Assembly (NCBI RefSeq): GCF_030852425.1
Contig: NZ_NSDM01000001.1
Span: forward strand, 620,001 to 684,000
Source of the DNA: Saccharothrix longispora
GTDB taxonomy: Bacteria > Actinomycetota > Actinomycetes > Mycobacteriales > Pseudonocardiaceae
Length of the DNA stretch: 64,000 nucleotides
Direction of reading: 5' to 3'
Under the pieces are notes generated by a model. The model saw nothing but the letters and a program-made list of their open reading frames with translations. It was not told the origin of the DNA and did not search any database. Position 1 is the stretch's first letter, and each line of letters starts with the position of its first letter. Position numbers and translations under genes: made by a program. This document shows positions 44,085-52,363 of this stretch, piece after piece.

Positions 44085-46877
44085 TTACAGCACCACGTTG
44101 ACCAGTCGGCCCGGGACGACGATGACCTTGCGCGGCTCCTTGCCGGCCAGCAGCTCCGCCACCTTCTCCTCGGCCAGCGCCGCCGCCCCCACCTCGTCCT
44201 GCGACGCCGACGCGGCGACGACGACGCGCGCCTTCACCTTGCCGTTGACCTGGATCGGGTACTCGGTGGTGTCCTCCACCAGGTACCCCTCGTCGGCCAC
44301 CGGGAACGGGCCGTGGGCCAGCGACCCGGTGTGGCCCAGCTTCGCCCACAGCTCCTCGGCCACGTGCGGGCTCAGCGGGGCCAGCATCAGCACCAGCGGC
44401 TCCGCCAGGACGCGCGGCGCACCGCCCGGGTAGTGCTTGGTGACGTGGTTGTTCAGCTCGATCAGCTTCGCGCCGGCCGTGTTGTAGCGCAGGTTCGCGT
44501 AGTCGTCGTGCACACCCGCGATCGTCCTGTGCAGCAGCCGCAGCGCTTCCTCGCCCGGCTCCTCCGACGTCACCCGCGGCTCGCCGGTGGTCTCGTCGAC
44601 CAGGTTGCGCCACAGCCGTTGCAGGAACCGCTGCGCGCCGACGACGTCCTTCGTCGCCCACGGCCGCGACACGTCCATCGGGCCCATCGACATCTCGTAC
44701 AGCCGGAACGTGTCCGCGCCGTACTTCTCGCACATCTCGTCGGGCGTGACGACGTTCTTCAGGCTCTTGCCCATCTTGCCGTACTCGCGCCGCACCTCCC
44801 CGCCCTCGAAGAAGTACTTGCCGTCGCGCTCCTCCACCCGCTCGGCGGGCACGTACGCGCCGCGCGCGTCGGTGTAGGCGTACGCCTCGATGTAGCCCTG
44901 GTTGAACAGCCGCCGGTACGGCTCGTCGCCCGTCAGGTGGCCCAGGTCGAACAGCACCTTCTGCCAGAACCGCGCGTACAGCAGGTGCAGCACGGCGTGC
45001 TCGACGCCGCCGATGTACAGGTCGACGCCGCCCGGGTCCGCGTCACCGTGCTCGGCCGGGCGCGGGCCCAGCCAGTAGCGCTCGTTCTCCGCGTTGACGA
45101 ACCGCTCGGTCTCGGTCGGGTCCACGTACCGCAGCTGGTACCAGCACGACCCCGCCCAGTTGGGCATGGTGTTGGTCTCGCGGCGGTACTTCCTGGGGCC
45201 GTCGCCCAGGTCCAGCTCGACGGTCACCCACTCCTCGGCGCGCGACAGCGGCGGCGACGGCTCGGAGTTCGCGTCCTCCGGCTCGAACGTGCGCGGCGAG
45301 TAGTCGTCCACCTCCGGCAGCTCGATCGGCAGCATCGACTCGGGCACCGCGACGGGCGTGCCGTCCTCGTCGTAGACGATCGGGAACGGCTCGCCCCAGT
45401 ACCGCTGGCGGGAGAACAGCCAGTCGCGCAGCTTGAACTGCACGGTGCCCTCGCCGCGGTCGTGCTCCTCCAGCCAGGCGATGACCTTCTTCTTCGCCTC
45501 GGCGACGTCCAGGCCGTCCAGGCTCAGGCTGCTCTCGTGGCTGCTGTTGATCGCGGGGCCCGCGCCCGTGTACGCCTCGCCGTCGAAGCCCTCGGGCGGC
45601 TGCACGGTGCGGATGATCGGCAGGTCGAACTTCTTCGCGAAGTCCCAGTCGCGCTGGTCCTGCCCGGGCACGGCCATGATCGCGCCGGTGCCGTAGCCCA
45701 TCAGCACGTAGTCCGCGACGTACACCGGGATGTGCGCGCCGTTGACCGGGTTGGTGGCGTGCGCGCCGGTGAAGACGCCGGTCTTGTCCTTGTTCTCCTG
45801 CCGGTCCAGGTCGGACTTGCGCGCCACCTCGCGCCGGTAGGCGGCGATCTCGTCGGCCCGCTCGGGCGCGGTGATCACGTCGACCAGCGGGTGCTCGGGC
45901 GCCAGCACCACGTAGGTGGCGCCGAACAGCGTGTCCGGGCGGGTGGTGAACACCTCGATGTCGTGGTCCCCGACCGCGAACCTGACCCGCGCGCCGTTGG
46001 AGCGGCCGATCCAGTTCCGCTGCATCGACTTGACCTTCTCCGGCCAGTCCAGCCGGTCCAGGTCGTCCACCAGGCGGTCCGAGTAGGCGGTGATCCGCAT
46101 CATCCACTGGCGCAGGGAGCGGCGGAACACCGGGAAGTTGCCGCGCTCGCTGCGGCCGTCGGCGGTGACCTCCTCGTTCGCCAGCACGGTGCCCAGGCCG
46201 GGGCACCAGTTCACCGGCGCCTCGGACAGGTAGGCCAGGCGGTGCTGCCCCAGCAGCTTCTCCCGCTCGTGGCCGGTCAGCTCGGCCCACGGCGCGCCGG
46301 GCGTGGCGCGCTCACCCGACTCGAACTCGGCGACCAGCTCGGCGATCGGCCGGGCCTTGGCCACGCGCGGGTCGTACCAGGAGTCGAAGATCTGCAGGAA
46401 GATCCACTGGGTCCACTTGTAGTAGTCCGGGTCGATCGTGGAGATCCGCCGGCGCTCGTCGTGGCCCAGGCCCAGCCTGCGGATCTGCCGCAGGTAGGTC
46501 TGGATGTTGTCCTCGGTGGTCTTGCGCGGGTGCTGGCCGGTCTGCACGGCGTACTGCTCGGCGGGCAGGCCGAACGCGTCGAAGCCCATCGTGTGCAGGA
46601 CGTTGCGGCCGTTCATGCGGTGGTACCGGGCGTAGACGTCCGTGCCGATGAAGCCCAGCGGGTGACCCACGTGCAGGCCCGAGCCCGACGGGTACGGGAA
46701 CATGTCCTGCACGAACAGCTTGTCCGCGGGCACGTCGCCCTGGAGCGGGCCGACCGGGTTCGGCGCGTGGAAGGTGCCGTGCTCCTCCCAGTGCTGCTGC
46801 CACCGCTTCTCGATCTCGCCGGCCAGTTCGGCGGTGTAGCGGAAGGCGGGCTTCTCGTCCGCCGCGTCGGTGCTCAT
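44085..46877 (-). CDS. leuS: Leucyl-tRNA synthetase
   Basis: 930 residues, class I synthetase that charges tRNA-Leu. Nucleotide-binding motif [15 protein letters not shown] (HIGH equivalent HVGH), CP1 editing domain (about 240-430) and [10 protein letters not shown] (KMSKS equivalent). C-terminal anticodon-binding domain and the [11 protein letters not shown] linker to the last domain. Start ATG 46877 is chosen over 46895 because GGAGAGGG is 9 bases upstream. A leader peptide with three Leu codons and an attenuator lie upstream, so supply of charged tRNA-Leu should control transcription. Confidence 0.96.
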   Translation of the reverse strand: MSTDAADEKPAFRYTAELAGEIEKRWQQHWEEHGTFHAPNPVGPLQGDVPADKLFVQDMFPYPSGSGLHVGHPLGFIGTDVYARYHRMNGRNVLHTMGFDAFGLPAEQYAVQTGQHPRKTTEDNIQTYLRQIRRLGLGHDERRRISTIDPDYYKWTQWIFLQIFDSWYDPRVAKARPIAELVAEFESGERATPGAPWAELTGHEREKLLGQHRLAYLSEAPVNWCPGLGTVLANEEVTADGRSERGNFPVFRRSLRQWMMRITAYSDRLVDDLDRLDWPEKVKSMQRNWIGRSNGARVRFAVGDHDIEVFTTRPDTLFGATYVVLAPEHPLVDVITAPERADEIAAYRREVARKSDLDRQENKDKTGVFTGAHATNPVNGAHIPVYVADYVLMGYGTGAIMAVPGQDQRDWDFAKKFDLPIIRTVQPPEGFDGEAYTGAGPAINSSHESSLSLDGLDVAEAKKKVIAWLEEHDRGEGTVQFKLRDWLFSRQRYWGEPFPIVYDEDGTPVAVPESMLPIELPEVDDYSPRTFEPEDANSEPSPPLSRAEEWVTVELDLGDGPRKYRRETNTMPNWAGSCWYQLRYVDPTETERFVNAENERYWLGPRPAEHGDADPGGVDLYIGGVEHAVLHLLYARFWQKVLFDLGHLTGDEPYRRLFNQGYIEAYAYTDARGAYVPAERVEERDGKYFFEGGEVRREYGKMGKSLKNVVTPDEMCEKYGADTFRLYEMSMGPMDVSRPWATKDVVGAQRFLQRLWRNLVDETTGEPRVTSEEPGEEALRLLHRTIAGVHDDYANLRYNTAGAKLIELNNHVTKHYPGGAPRVLAEPLVLMLAPLSPHVAEELWAKLGHTGSLAHGPFPVADEGYLVEDTTEYPIQVNGKVKARVVVAASASQDEVGAAALAEEKVAELLAGKEPRKVIVVPGRLVNVVL

Positions 46878-46920
46878 CGGGATGTCCCTCTCCATCGGAT
46901 ACCTGCCCCTGACATGACGA

Positions 46921-46952
46921 AACCCCCCAGCCTGGATGAGGCATGAGGGGTT
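46921..46952 (-). terminator. leuS attenuator terminator
   Basis: On the minus strand AACCCCTCA pairs with TGGGGGGTT (one T/G wobble), with an inner GCCT/AGGC helix and a 5-base loop, followed by TTTCG. It stands between the leader peptide and leuS and would end transcription unless an upstream structure prevents it. Confidence 0.75.
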
Positions 46953-46987
46953 GCCGCGCCGACCTGGCCTGACGAGGTCTGCGCGGC
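46953..46987 (-). promoter_or_regulatory. leuS leader hairpin (pause/anti-antiterminator)
   Basis: GCCGCGC pairs with GCGCGGC and, after one mismatch, GACCT with AGGTC. The base of the stem touches the stop codon of the leader peptide, so a ribosome finishing or stalling there would alter this fold and the terminator behind it. Competing antiterminator pairing was not worked out. Confidence 0.6.
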
Positions 46988-47016
46988 TAGCTAAGGAGCA
47001 GGCGGGCCTTGCTCAT
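46987..47016 (-). CDS. leuS leader peptide MSKARLLLS
   Basis: Nine codons: M-S-K-A-R-L-L-L-S then TAG. Three consecutive Leu codons (CTG CTC CTT), including the rarer CTT, make it a sensor of charged tRNA-Leu. It is followed by two hairpins, the second a terminator, and then leuS. No Shine-Dalgarno, but TACCGT sits exactly 7 bases before the ATG, so the transcript probably begins at the start codon. Confidence 0.78.
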   Translation of the reverse strand: MSKARLLLS

Positions 47017-47023
47017 GCCGTCA

Positions 47024-47029
47024 ACGGTA
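47024..47029 (-). promoter_or_regulatory. -10 element of the leuS leader (leaderless)
   Basis: TACCGT on the minus strand, 7 bases before the leader-peptide ATG. It fits the TANNNT rule for actinobacterial -10 boxes with transcription starting at the A of ATG. No good -35 hexamer was found. Confidence 0.6.
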
Positions 47030-47134
47030 TCAGCGCAGCGCAAGTGCGACGACGCGGTGGGCGCCTTCCGGTGCAGCGGACGTCACGCGGGGCTGGTTCG
47101 ACCGAGGTCGGAGGACCGGCCTACCCTCGTCAGG

Positions 47135-47536
47135 GTGAACATCGTGCTGCCTGTGGTACTGGGTCTGATCGGCGTCGCCTTCGGAGCGGTCGGCTTCCTG
47201 GGCCTGCGCGGGGCGCTGCACCGCAACCGGTTCTTCGGCGTGCGCACCAAGGCCACCCTCCGCGACGACGAGGCGTTCGCCCTGGCCAACAAGATCGCGG
47301 CCGTGCCCACCCTGGCGGCGGGCGCCATCGCGCTGGTCGCGGCGGTCGCGGGCGCGGTCAACCCGGCAGCCTCCCTGGTCATCGGCCTGATCGGGCTCGT
47401 CGGCAGCGTCGTGGTCGCGAGCGCGGGCGGCGTGCTGGGGCACCGGGCGGCCGAGGCCATGCCCGAGCCCACCCCGGCCGGCTGCGGCGGGTGCGCCTGC
47501 GCCGGCGGCGGGTGCGGCGTGCTCTCCCGCGCCTGA
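47135..47536 (+). CDS. SdpI/YhfL-like small membrane protein
   Basis: 133 residues with three membrane helices (about 1-22, 50-72, 78-100). RNRFFGVRTKATLRDDEAFALANK between helices one and two is the SdpI-family signature. Bacillus SdpI gives immunity to the SdpC toxin, but most homologues have unknown roles. The C-terminal tail holds six cysteines in CGGCACAGGGC-like spacing, which is unusual and may bind metal. GTG start with TACCCT 7 bases upstream, so probably leaderless. Divergent from the leuS leader. Confidence 0.82.
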   Translation: MNIVLPVVLGLIGVAFGAVGFLGLRGALHRNRFFGVRTKATLRDDEAFALANKIAAVPTLAAGAIALVAAVAGAVNPAASLVIGLIGLVGSVVVASAGGVLGHRAAEAMPEPTPAGCGGCACAGGGCGVLSRA

Positions 47537-47540
47537 CCCC

Positions 47541-48113
47541 TCAGTTCCGGCGGACGTCCGTCGGGAACGTGGCCAGCAGCGCCGTCGGCATGCCCTGGCG
47601 GCGCAGCACCCGACCCCACAGGTCGACGCCGGGCGGCGTGAGCACGTCGTCGGGCAGGCCCTTGACCACGATCCAGTCGCCGCGCTCGACCTCACCCGCC
47701 AACTGGCCCTCGCTCCACCCCGAGTAGCCGGCGAACACCCGCATGCCGCGCACCTTCGGCACCAGGGCGTCCGGGTCGGCGTCCAGGTCGACCAAGGCAA
47801 CCGGACCGTGCACGGCGACCACACCTTCGAGTGAAGCCAGGTCCTGCCCGGTGCGCATCGCGGCGAGGCACAGCGCGGTCTTCTGCTCGACCGGGCCGCC
47901 GATGTACACCGCCTGCGGGCGGGTGACGTGCGGGCCCCAGACGGGCAGCACGTCGTGCACCGCCACCTCGCTGGGCCTGTTCAGGACGACCCCGAGGGTG
48001 CCCTCGCCGCGGTGGTCGATGACGTAGACCACGGTCCGGCGGAAGTTGGGGTCGACCAGGCTCGGTGCCGCGACCAGCAGCGAACCCGGTTCGACATCGG
48101 CATCAGGGCGCAC
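47541..48113 (-). CDS. YqgE/AlgH family protein (UPF0301)
   Basis: 190 residues. Family landmarks: PGSLLVAAPSLVDPNFRRTV, LGVVLNRPSEV, YIGGPVEQKTALCL and VRVFAGYSGWSEGQL-like RVFAGYSGWSEGQLAGEV. It is a widely conserved soluble protein, suspected to act in transcription or RNA processing, with no proven activity. GTG start. Convergent with the SdpI gene, 4 bases apart. In actinobacteria it commonly lies close to leuS and pcnA. Confidence 0.93.
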   Translation of the reverse strand: MRPDADVEPGSLLVAAPSLVDPNFRRTVVYVIDHRGEGTLGVVLNRPSEVAVHDVLPVWGPHVTRPQAVYIGGPVEQKTALCLAAMRTGQDLASLEGVVAVHGPVALVDLDADPDALVPKVRGMRVFAGYSGWSEGQLAGEVERGDWIVVKGLPDDVLTPPGVDLWGRVLRRQGMPTALLATFPTDVRRN

Positions 48114-48439
48114 CCCTGCATGATCTCAGAAGACGTGGATCACACAGGGGGCGGAACAACCGGGCTACCGTGGTCGTTGTACGAACCGTCAGGCGTCTTC
48201 GTGTCCCCCGGGCTCACTAGAAACCGCCTTCGCGGAATACCGTTCGGCTGGAGCCGCGCTGCGCAAGCCGCCGTGAGGCGACCGGGCGCCTGGCACCAGG
48301 GAGGCCGGACCCTTGCGGGTCCGGCCTTCCTGGCCACCACCTCCCGGCACCACCTTCGGGCACGACCTTCGGGCCGGTCCCCGCGGTGCTCCGGTGGTCA
48401 GGGGGCCGTTCCGCCGGCAGGAGGCATAGGCTCGTCCCC
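48114..48439 (+). other. Gene-free region with internal hairpin before the MFS gene
   Basis: These 326 bases lie between divergent genes. No convincing coding frame is present. They contain a strong hairpin (48303-48326) and, just before the MFS start, TAGGCT. A transcript starting near 48130-48180 and ending at the hairpin would be a 150-200-base leader or small RNA. I could not match it to a known riboswitch, 6C RNA or tRNA. Confidence 0.4.
48303..48326 (+). terminator. Perfect hairpin 114 bases before the MFS gene
   Basis: GGCCGGACCC (48303-48312) pairs perfectly with GGGTCCGGCC (48317-48326) around TTGC, followed by TTCC. No gene ends just upstream on either strand, so it must terminate a non-coding or leader transcript, or act in the opposite sense. 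Confidence 0.6.
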
Positions 48440-49750
48440 GTGACCACCGCCGGTGCCGGCACGGCACAGCACCACCTCGGTGCCCGCAAGCTCCTCGCCG
48501 CGCCGGACTTCCGCAGGCTGCTCGCCTCCAGGCTGGCGGCCCAGTGGGGCGACGGCCTGTTCCAGGCCGGCCTCGCGGGCGCCGTGCTGTTCAACCCCGA
48601 GCGCCACGCCGACCCGCTCGCCGTGGCCGCCGGGTTCGCCGTGCTCCTCCTGCCGTACTCGGTGGTCGGACCGTTCGCGGGCGCCCTGCTCGACCGGTGG
48701 GACCGCCGCCGCGTGCTCGTCGTGGCGAACCTCGCACGCGGGCTGTTCGTGCTGCTCACCGCCGTCGCGGTCGGACTCGGACTGGCCGGCGTGCCGCTGT
48801 ACGCCGCGGCGCTCGTCGTGACGGGCGTCAGCCGGTTCGTCGGTTCCGGGCTGTCCGCGTCGCTGCCGCACGTCGTGCACGAGGACCACCTGGTCGAGGC
48901 CAACGCGTTCGTCACCACGGCGGGCGCGCTCACCGCGGTGCTCGGCGCGGGCTGCGCGGTCGGGCTGCGGGAGCTGTTCGGCGCCGGTGACGGCGGCTCG
49001 GGGTCCGCCACGGCCTTCGCCGTGCTCGGCTCGCTGGCCGCCGCGCTCCTGGCGTCCCGGTTCGGCCGCGGCGCGCTCGGCCCGGACGAGGTCGACGAGC
49101 CGAGCCGGACGCTGACCGCCGTCGCGCACGGCCTGCTGGACGGCGCGCGTGCCGCGTGGCGCACCCCCACGGTCGCCGCCGCGCTGCTGGCGCTGCTCGC
49201 GCACCGGGCGGCGTTCGGCGCGTCGCTGCTGCTCACGCTGCTGCTGATGCGCCACTCGCTGGAGGACTTCGGCCCGCTGAAGGCGGGCCTGGCCGGGCTC
49301 GGCGAGGTCGCCGTGGCCGGTGGCGCGGGCATCCTGCTCGCGGGCCTGGTGACCGACCGGGTCGTGGCCGTGCTGGGCCGCCGAGGCACCGTGTGCGGGG
49401 CGCTCCTGCTGGCCGCGTCCACCCAGCTGGGCCTCGGCCTGCCGATGCTGCTGCCGACGATCCTCGCCGCGTCGTTCCTGCTCACGTTCGCCGGGCAGGT
49501 CGTGAAGCTGTGCGTGGACGCGGCCGTGCAGGGCGACATCGGCGACGAGGTCCGCGGCCGGGTGTTCGCCCTGTACGACACGCTGTTCAACGCCACGCAG
49601 GTGGCCGCCGTCACCGCCGCGGCGGCCGTCGTCCCCCTGGACGGCCGATCACCCGGTCTGGTGGTCGCCGCGACGACGGCGTACCTGCTCGGACTGCTCG
49701 GCTACCTGCTGATGACCCGGCGGACCGCTACCTCGGCAGCGGGAGCCTGA
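48440..49750 (+). CDS. Major facilitator superfamily transporter
   Basis: 436 residues, about twelve membrane helices. FRRLLASRLAAQWGDGLFQAGL at the start and VVGPFAGALLDRWDRRRVLVVAN (the loop 2-3 MFS signature with D-R-x-R-R-R) place it in the MFS-1/enterobactin-exporter-like group. Substrate unknown; multidrug or siderophore efflux is common in this group. GTG start 48440 is taken because TAGGCT lies exactly 7 bases before it; GGAGG is too far upstream. It overlaps the convergent LuxR gene by 23 bases. Confidence 0.9.
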   Translation: MTTAGAGTAQHHLGARKLLAAPDFRRLLASRLAAQWGDGLFQAGLAGAVLFNPERHADPLAVAAGFAVLLLPYSVVGPFAGALLDRWDRRRVLVVANLARGLFVLLTAVAVGLGLAGVPLYAAALVVTGVSRFVGSGLSASLPHVVHEDHLVEANAFVTTAGALTAVLGAGCAVGLRELFGAGDGGSGSATAFAVLGSLAAALLASRFGRGALGPDEVDEPSRTLTAVAHGLLDGARAAWRTPTVAAALLALLAHRAAFGASLLLTLLLMRHSLEDFGPLKAGLAGLGEVAVAGGAGILLAGLVTDRVVAVLGRRGTVCGALLLAASTQLGLGLPMLLPTILAASFLLTFAGQVVKLCVDAAVQGDIGDEVRGRVFALYDTLFNATQVAAVTAAAAVVPLDGRSPGLVVAATTAYLLGLLGYLLMTRRTATSAAGA

Positions 49751-49985
49751 TCACGCCCGTCTCGTGGGCGTAGACCACCGCCGCCATCCGGTCCCGCAGG
49801 CTCAGCGCCCCCAGGATCTCCGACACCACCACCCCCACCTGGCGCTGGCTGATGGCCAGCACCCTCGCGATCTCGTGATCGGCCAACCCCCTGGCCAGGC
49901 AGCGGAGCACCGCCCGTTGTCGATCGGTCAACGCTTCCAGGCCCTGCGCCCGGGTGCCCCCCTCGGACAACCCCCACGCGTTCAT
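49728..49985 (-). CDS. Small LuxR-type helix-turn-helix protein
   Basis: 85 residues, almost only a GerE-type DNA-binding domain: LTDRQRAVLRCLARGLADHEIARVLAISQRQVGVVVSEIL. No receiver or sensor domain. Such orphan LuxR proteins resemble the C-terminal output of NarL regulators. ATG 49985 is chosen; an in-frame GTG at 50006 is possible. Function unknown. Confidence 0.82.
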   Translation of the reverse strand: MNAWGLSEGGTRAQGLEALTDRQRAVLRCLARGLADHEIARVLAISQRQVGVVVSEILGALSLRDRMAAVVYAHETGVIRLPLPR

Positions 49986-50093
49986 GCGACACCACCCCCA
50001 GTGCACGTCCTGCGCACAGGGTCATGGTCCCGCAACCGCCTGTCACTGACCACCCCGCGAGACCGAGATTGGTCACTTCGGGTGCTCGCCGCG

Positions 50094-51554
50094 TCACTCG
50101 GCGGGCGGCTCGACGCCCTCCGCGCGCGCCCACGCGAGCAGTTCGGCGACCGCCTCGTCGTGGTCCAGGGGACCGCGGTCCAGGCGCAGCTCCTTGAGGA
50201 ACTTCCACGCCCGGCCGACCAGCGGACCCGGCGGCAGGCCGAGCAGCCGCATGATCTCGTTGCCGTCGAGGTCGGGCCGGACCCGCTTCAGGTCCTCCTC
50301 GGCGGCGATCCGCTCGATGCGGCGCTCAAGGTCGTCGTAGGTGCGCTGGAGCGCGTTGGCCTTGCGCCTGTTGCGCGTGGTGCAGTCGGCGCGCACGAGC
50401 TTGTGCAGGCGCGGCAGCAGGTGCTCGGCGTCCGTCACGTACCGGCGCACCGCCGAGTCGGTCCACTCGCCACCGCCGTAGCCGTGGAAGCGCAGGTGGA
50501 GGTACACGAGCTGGGCGACGTCCTCGGTGACGTCCTTCGAGTACTTGAGGGCGCGCAAACGCTTGCGGACCATCTTGGCGCCGACCACCTCGTGGTGGTG
50601 GAACGACACCCCGCCGCCCTCCTCGAACCGGCGGGTGGCCGGCTTGCCGATGTCGTGCAGCAGCGCGGCGAGCCGGAGCACGAGGTCGGGCTCGGGACCC
50701 TCCTCCAGGTCGATCGCCTGGTCGAGCACGGTGAGGGAGTGGGTGTAGACGTCCTTGTGCTGGTGGTGCTCGTCGATCTCCAGCTTCATCGCGGGCAGCT
50801 CGGGCAGCACGACGTCGGCGAGCTTCGCGTCGACCATCAGCTCCACACCCGCGCGCGGGTGCGCCCCGGTGAGCAGCTTCGACAGCTCCACCTGGACGCG
50901 CTCGGCCGTGATGCGGCCCAGCTCGCCGGCCATGGCGGCCATGGCCTCGCGGACGCGCGGCGCGACGGTGAAGCCGAGCTGCGAGGCGAACCGGGCGGCG
51001 CGCAGCATCCGCAGCGGGTCGTCGGAGAAGGACTCCTGCGGCGTGGCGGGCGTGTCCAGCACCCGTTCGCGCAGCGCCCGCCGTCCGCCGGTCGGGTCGA
51101 TGAGCCGCCGCGCGACCAGGTCGTACGCCATCGCGTTGGCGGTGAAGTCGCGCCGGACCAGGTCGCCCTCGATGGAGTCGCCGAAGGTCACCTCGGGGTT
51201 CCGGGACACGCCGTCGTAGCTGTCCGCGCGGAACGTGGTGATCTCCACGGTCTGCCCGTGCTTGCTCGCCCCGACCGTGCCGAACGCGATGCCGGTGTCC
51301 CAGATCGCCTCGGCCCACCCCTTGAGCAGCGCGAGGATCTGCGGCGGCCGGGCGTCGGTGGTGAAGTCGAGGTCGCCGGACAGCCTGCCGAGCAGCGCGT
51401 CCCGCACGCTGCCGCCCACCAGGTAGAGCCGGTGGCCGGCCGCGTGGAAGCGGTCGGCGAGCTCGTCGGCGACGGGGGAGCTCCCCACGGGGGAGCCGGT
51501 AGGCAGGTCCACCACGGCATTGTCCTGCACGGCGGGGGCGTTGGGTCCGGACAC
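50094..51554 (-). CDS. pcnA: CCA tRNA nucleotidyltransferase / poly(A) polymerase family
   Basis: 486 residues. Head domain with the LYLVGGSVRDALLGRLSGDLDFTTD nucleotidyltransferase motif (GGSVRD and the metal-binding DLDF), the RRDFTANAMAYD motif and the LRAARFASQLGF neck. A C-terminal HD domain follows (HDIGKPATRRFEEGGGVSFHHHE). It adds or repairs the 3' CCA of tRNAs. Start GTG 51554 is chosen because TACCCT is 8 bases upstream; GTG 51581 would add nine residues. Divergent from the nudix gene; same order as Rv3907c-Rv3908. Confidence 0.93.
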   Translation of the reverse strand: MSGPNAPAVQDNAVVDLPTGSPVGSSPVADELADRFHAAGHRLYLVGGSVRDALLGRLSGDLDFTTDARPPQILALLKGWAEAIWDTGIAFGTVGASKHGQTVEITTFRADSYDGVSRNPEVTFGDSIEGDLVRRDFTANAMAYDLVARRLIDPTGGRRALRERVLDTPATPQESFSDDPLRMLRAARFASQLGFTVAPRVREAMAAMAGELGRITAERVQVELSKLLTGAHPRAGVELMVDAKLADVVLPELPAMKLEIDEHHQHKDVYTHSLTVLDQAIDLEEGPEPDLVLRLAALLHDIGKPATRRFEEGGGVSFHHHEVVGAKMVRKRLRALKYSKDVTEDVAQLVYLHLRFHGYGGGEWTDSAVRRYVTDAEHLLPRLHKLVRADCTTRNRRKANALQRTYDDLERRIERIAAEEDLKRVRPDLDGNEIMRLLGLPPGPLVGRAWKFLKELRLDRGPLDHDEAVAELLAWARAEGVEPPAE

Positions 51555-51596
51555 GAGGAGCGAGGGTACTGGTCGTGCCACGGGGGCCCGAACGAG

Positions 51597-51605
51597 TTGT
51601 CCACA
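51597..51605 (+). promoter_or_regulatory. Solitary DnaA box
   Basis: A perfect TTGTCCACA in the pcnA-nudix divergent promoter region, 43 bases upstream of the pcnA start. Isolated, unlike the cluster before dnaB. It may be chance or a DnaA control site for pcnA. Confidence 0.5.
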
Positions 51606-51814
51606 GGCGGGCCGCGACCGGCGACGGGCCGGCCCGGTCCCCGGTTGACGGGAAATCGGGGGGACCCCTGGCCGGGGGACCCCTGCTCGAGCTCACCCGA
51701 AGCGGTCGTCGTCGCCCACGCGCGGGCGTCACGACCACCCTCCGCCGAGTTGATCACCTGTCGCTACAGGACGGTCACGTCCCGTAACCGCTGGTCGCTA
51801 CTACCATCAGCGTC

Positions 51815-52363
51815 ATGCCCCAGTCGTCCGGTCGCTCCGGCGGTCCCAAGCCGAGGCGCCGGAACAGGCGTCGCGGTCGCCGGCTGAAGACCGTCGACGA
51901 GACGTCGGCGGGCGGGCTGGTGCTCGACTTCGAGCGGCGCGCCGCCGCGGTGATCGGGCGGTTGGACCGGCGGGGGCGGTTGCTGTGGTCCCTGCCGAAG
52001 GGCCACATCGAGGCCGGTGAGACCGCGGAGCAGACCGCGGTGCGCGAGGTCGCCGAGGAGACCGGTATTCATAGCAGGGTGCTCCGGCCGCTCGGCTCGA
52101 TCGACTACTGGTTCGTGGCCGAGGACCGGCGGGTGCACAAGACCGTCCACCACTTCCTCCTGGAGGCGCTGGGCGGCGAGCTTTCCGATGAAGACGTGGA
52201 GGTCACCGAGGTGGCGTGGGTGCCCCTTGGCGAACTGGACGAGCGGCTCGCCTACGCGGACGAGCGCCGACTGGTGCGCCGCGCCGCCGAACTGCTCTCC
52301 GAATACGAGACGAATGGGTACCGGAAAACCGGCTACCGGACGGACGGAGCGGAGTCGGCGTGA
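51815..52363 (+). CDS. NUDIX hydrolase (MutT4-like)
   Basis: 182 residues. Arg/Lys-rich N terminus, then a nudix fold with the complete box [22 protein letters not shown] (catalytic REVAEE). Synteny with pcnA and the DUF6049 and murJ genes equals Rv3908 (MutT4) of M. tuberculosis; the substrate could be a damaged nucleotide or a diadenosine or sugar nucleotide. The ATG has TACCAT 7 bases upstream, so it is probably leaderless. The next gene overlaps its stop by 4 bases. Confidence 0.92.
   Translation: MPQSSGRSGGPKPRRRNRRRGRRLKTVDETSAGGLVLDFERRAAAVIGRLDRRGRLLWSLPKGHIEAGETAEQTAVREVAEETGIHSRVLRPLGSIDYWFVAEDRRVHKTVHHFLLEALGGELSDEDVEVTEVAWVPLGELDERLAYADERRLVRRAAELLSEYETNGYRKTGYRTDGAESA

Noticed and set aside
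48114-48439. Known riboswitch or 6C RNA upstream of the MFS gene
   Set aside because: I compared by eye with TPP, cobalamin, glycine, SAM, ZTP, guanidine, fluoride and c-di-AMP motifs and found no convincing match; kept only as an unexplained leader.
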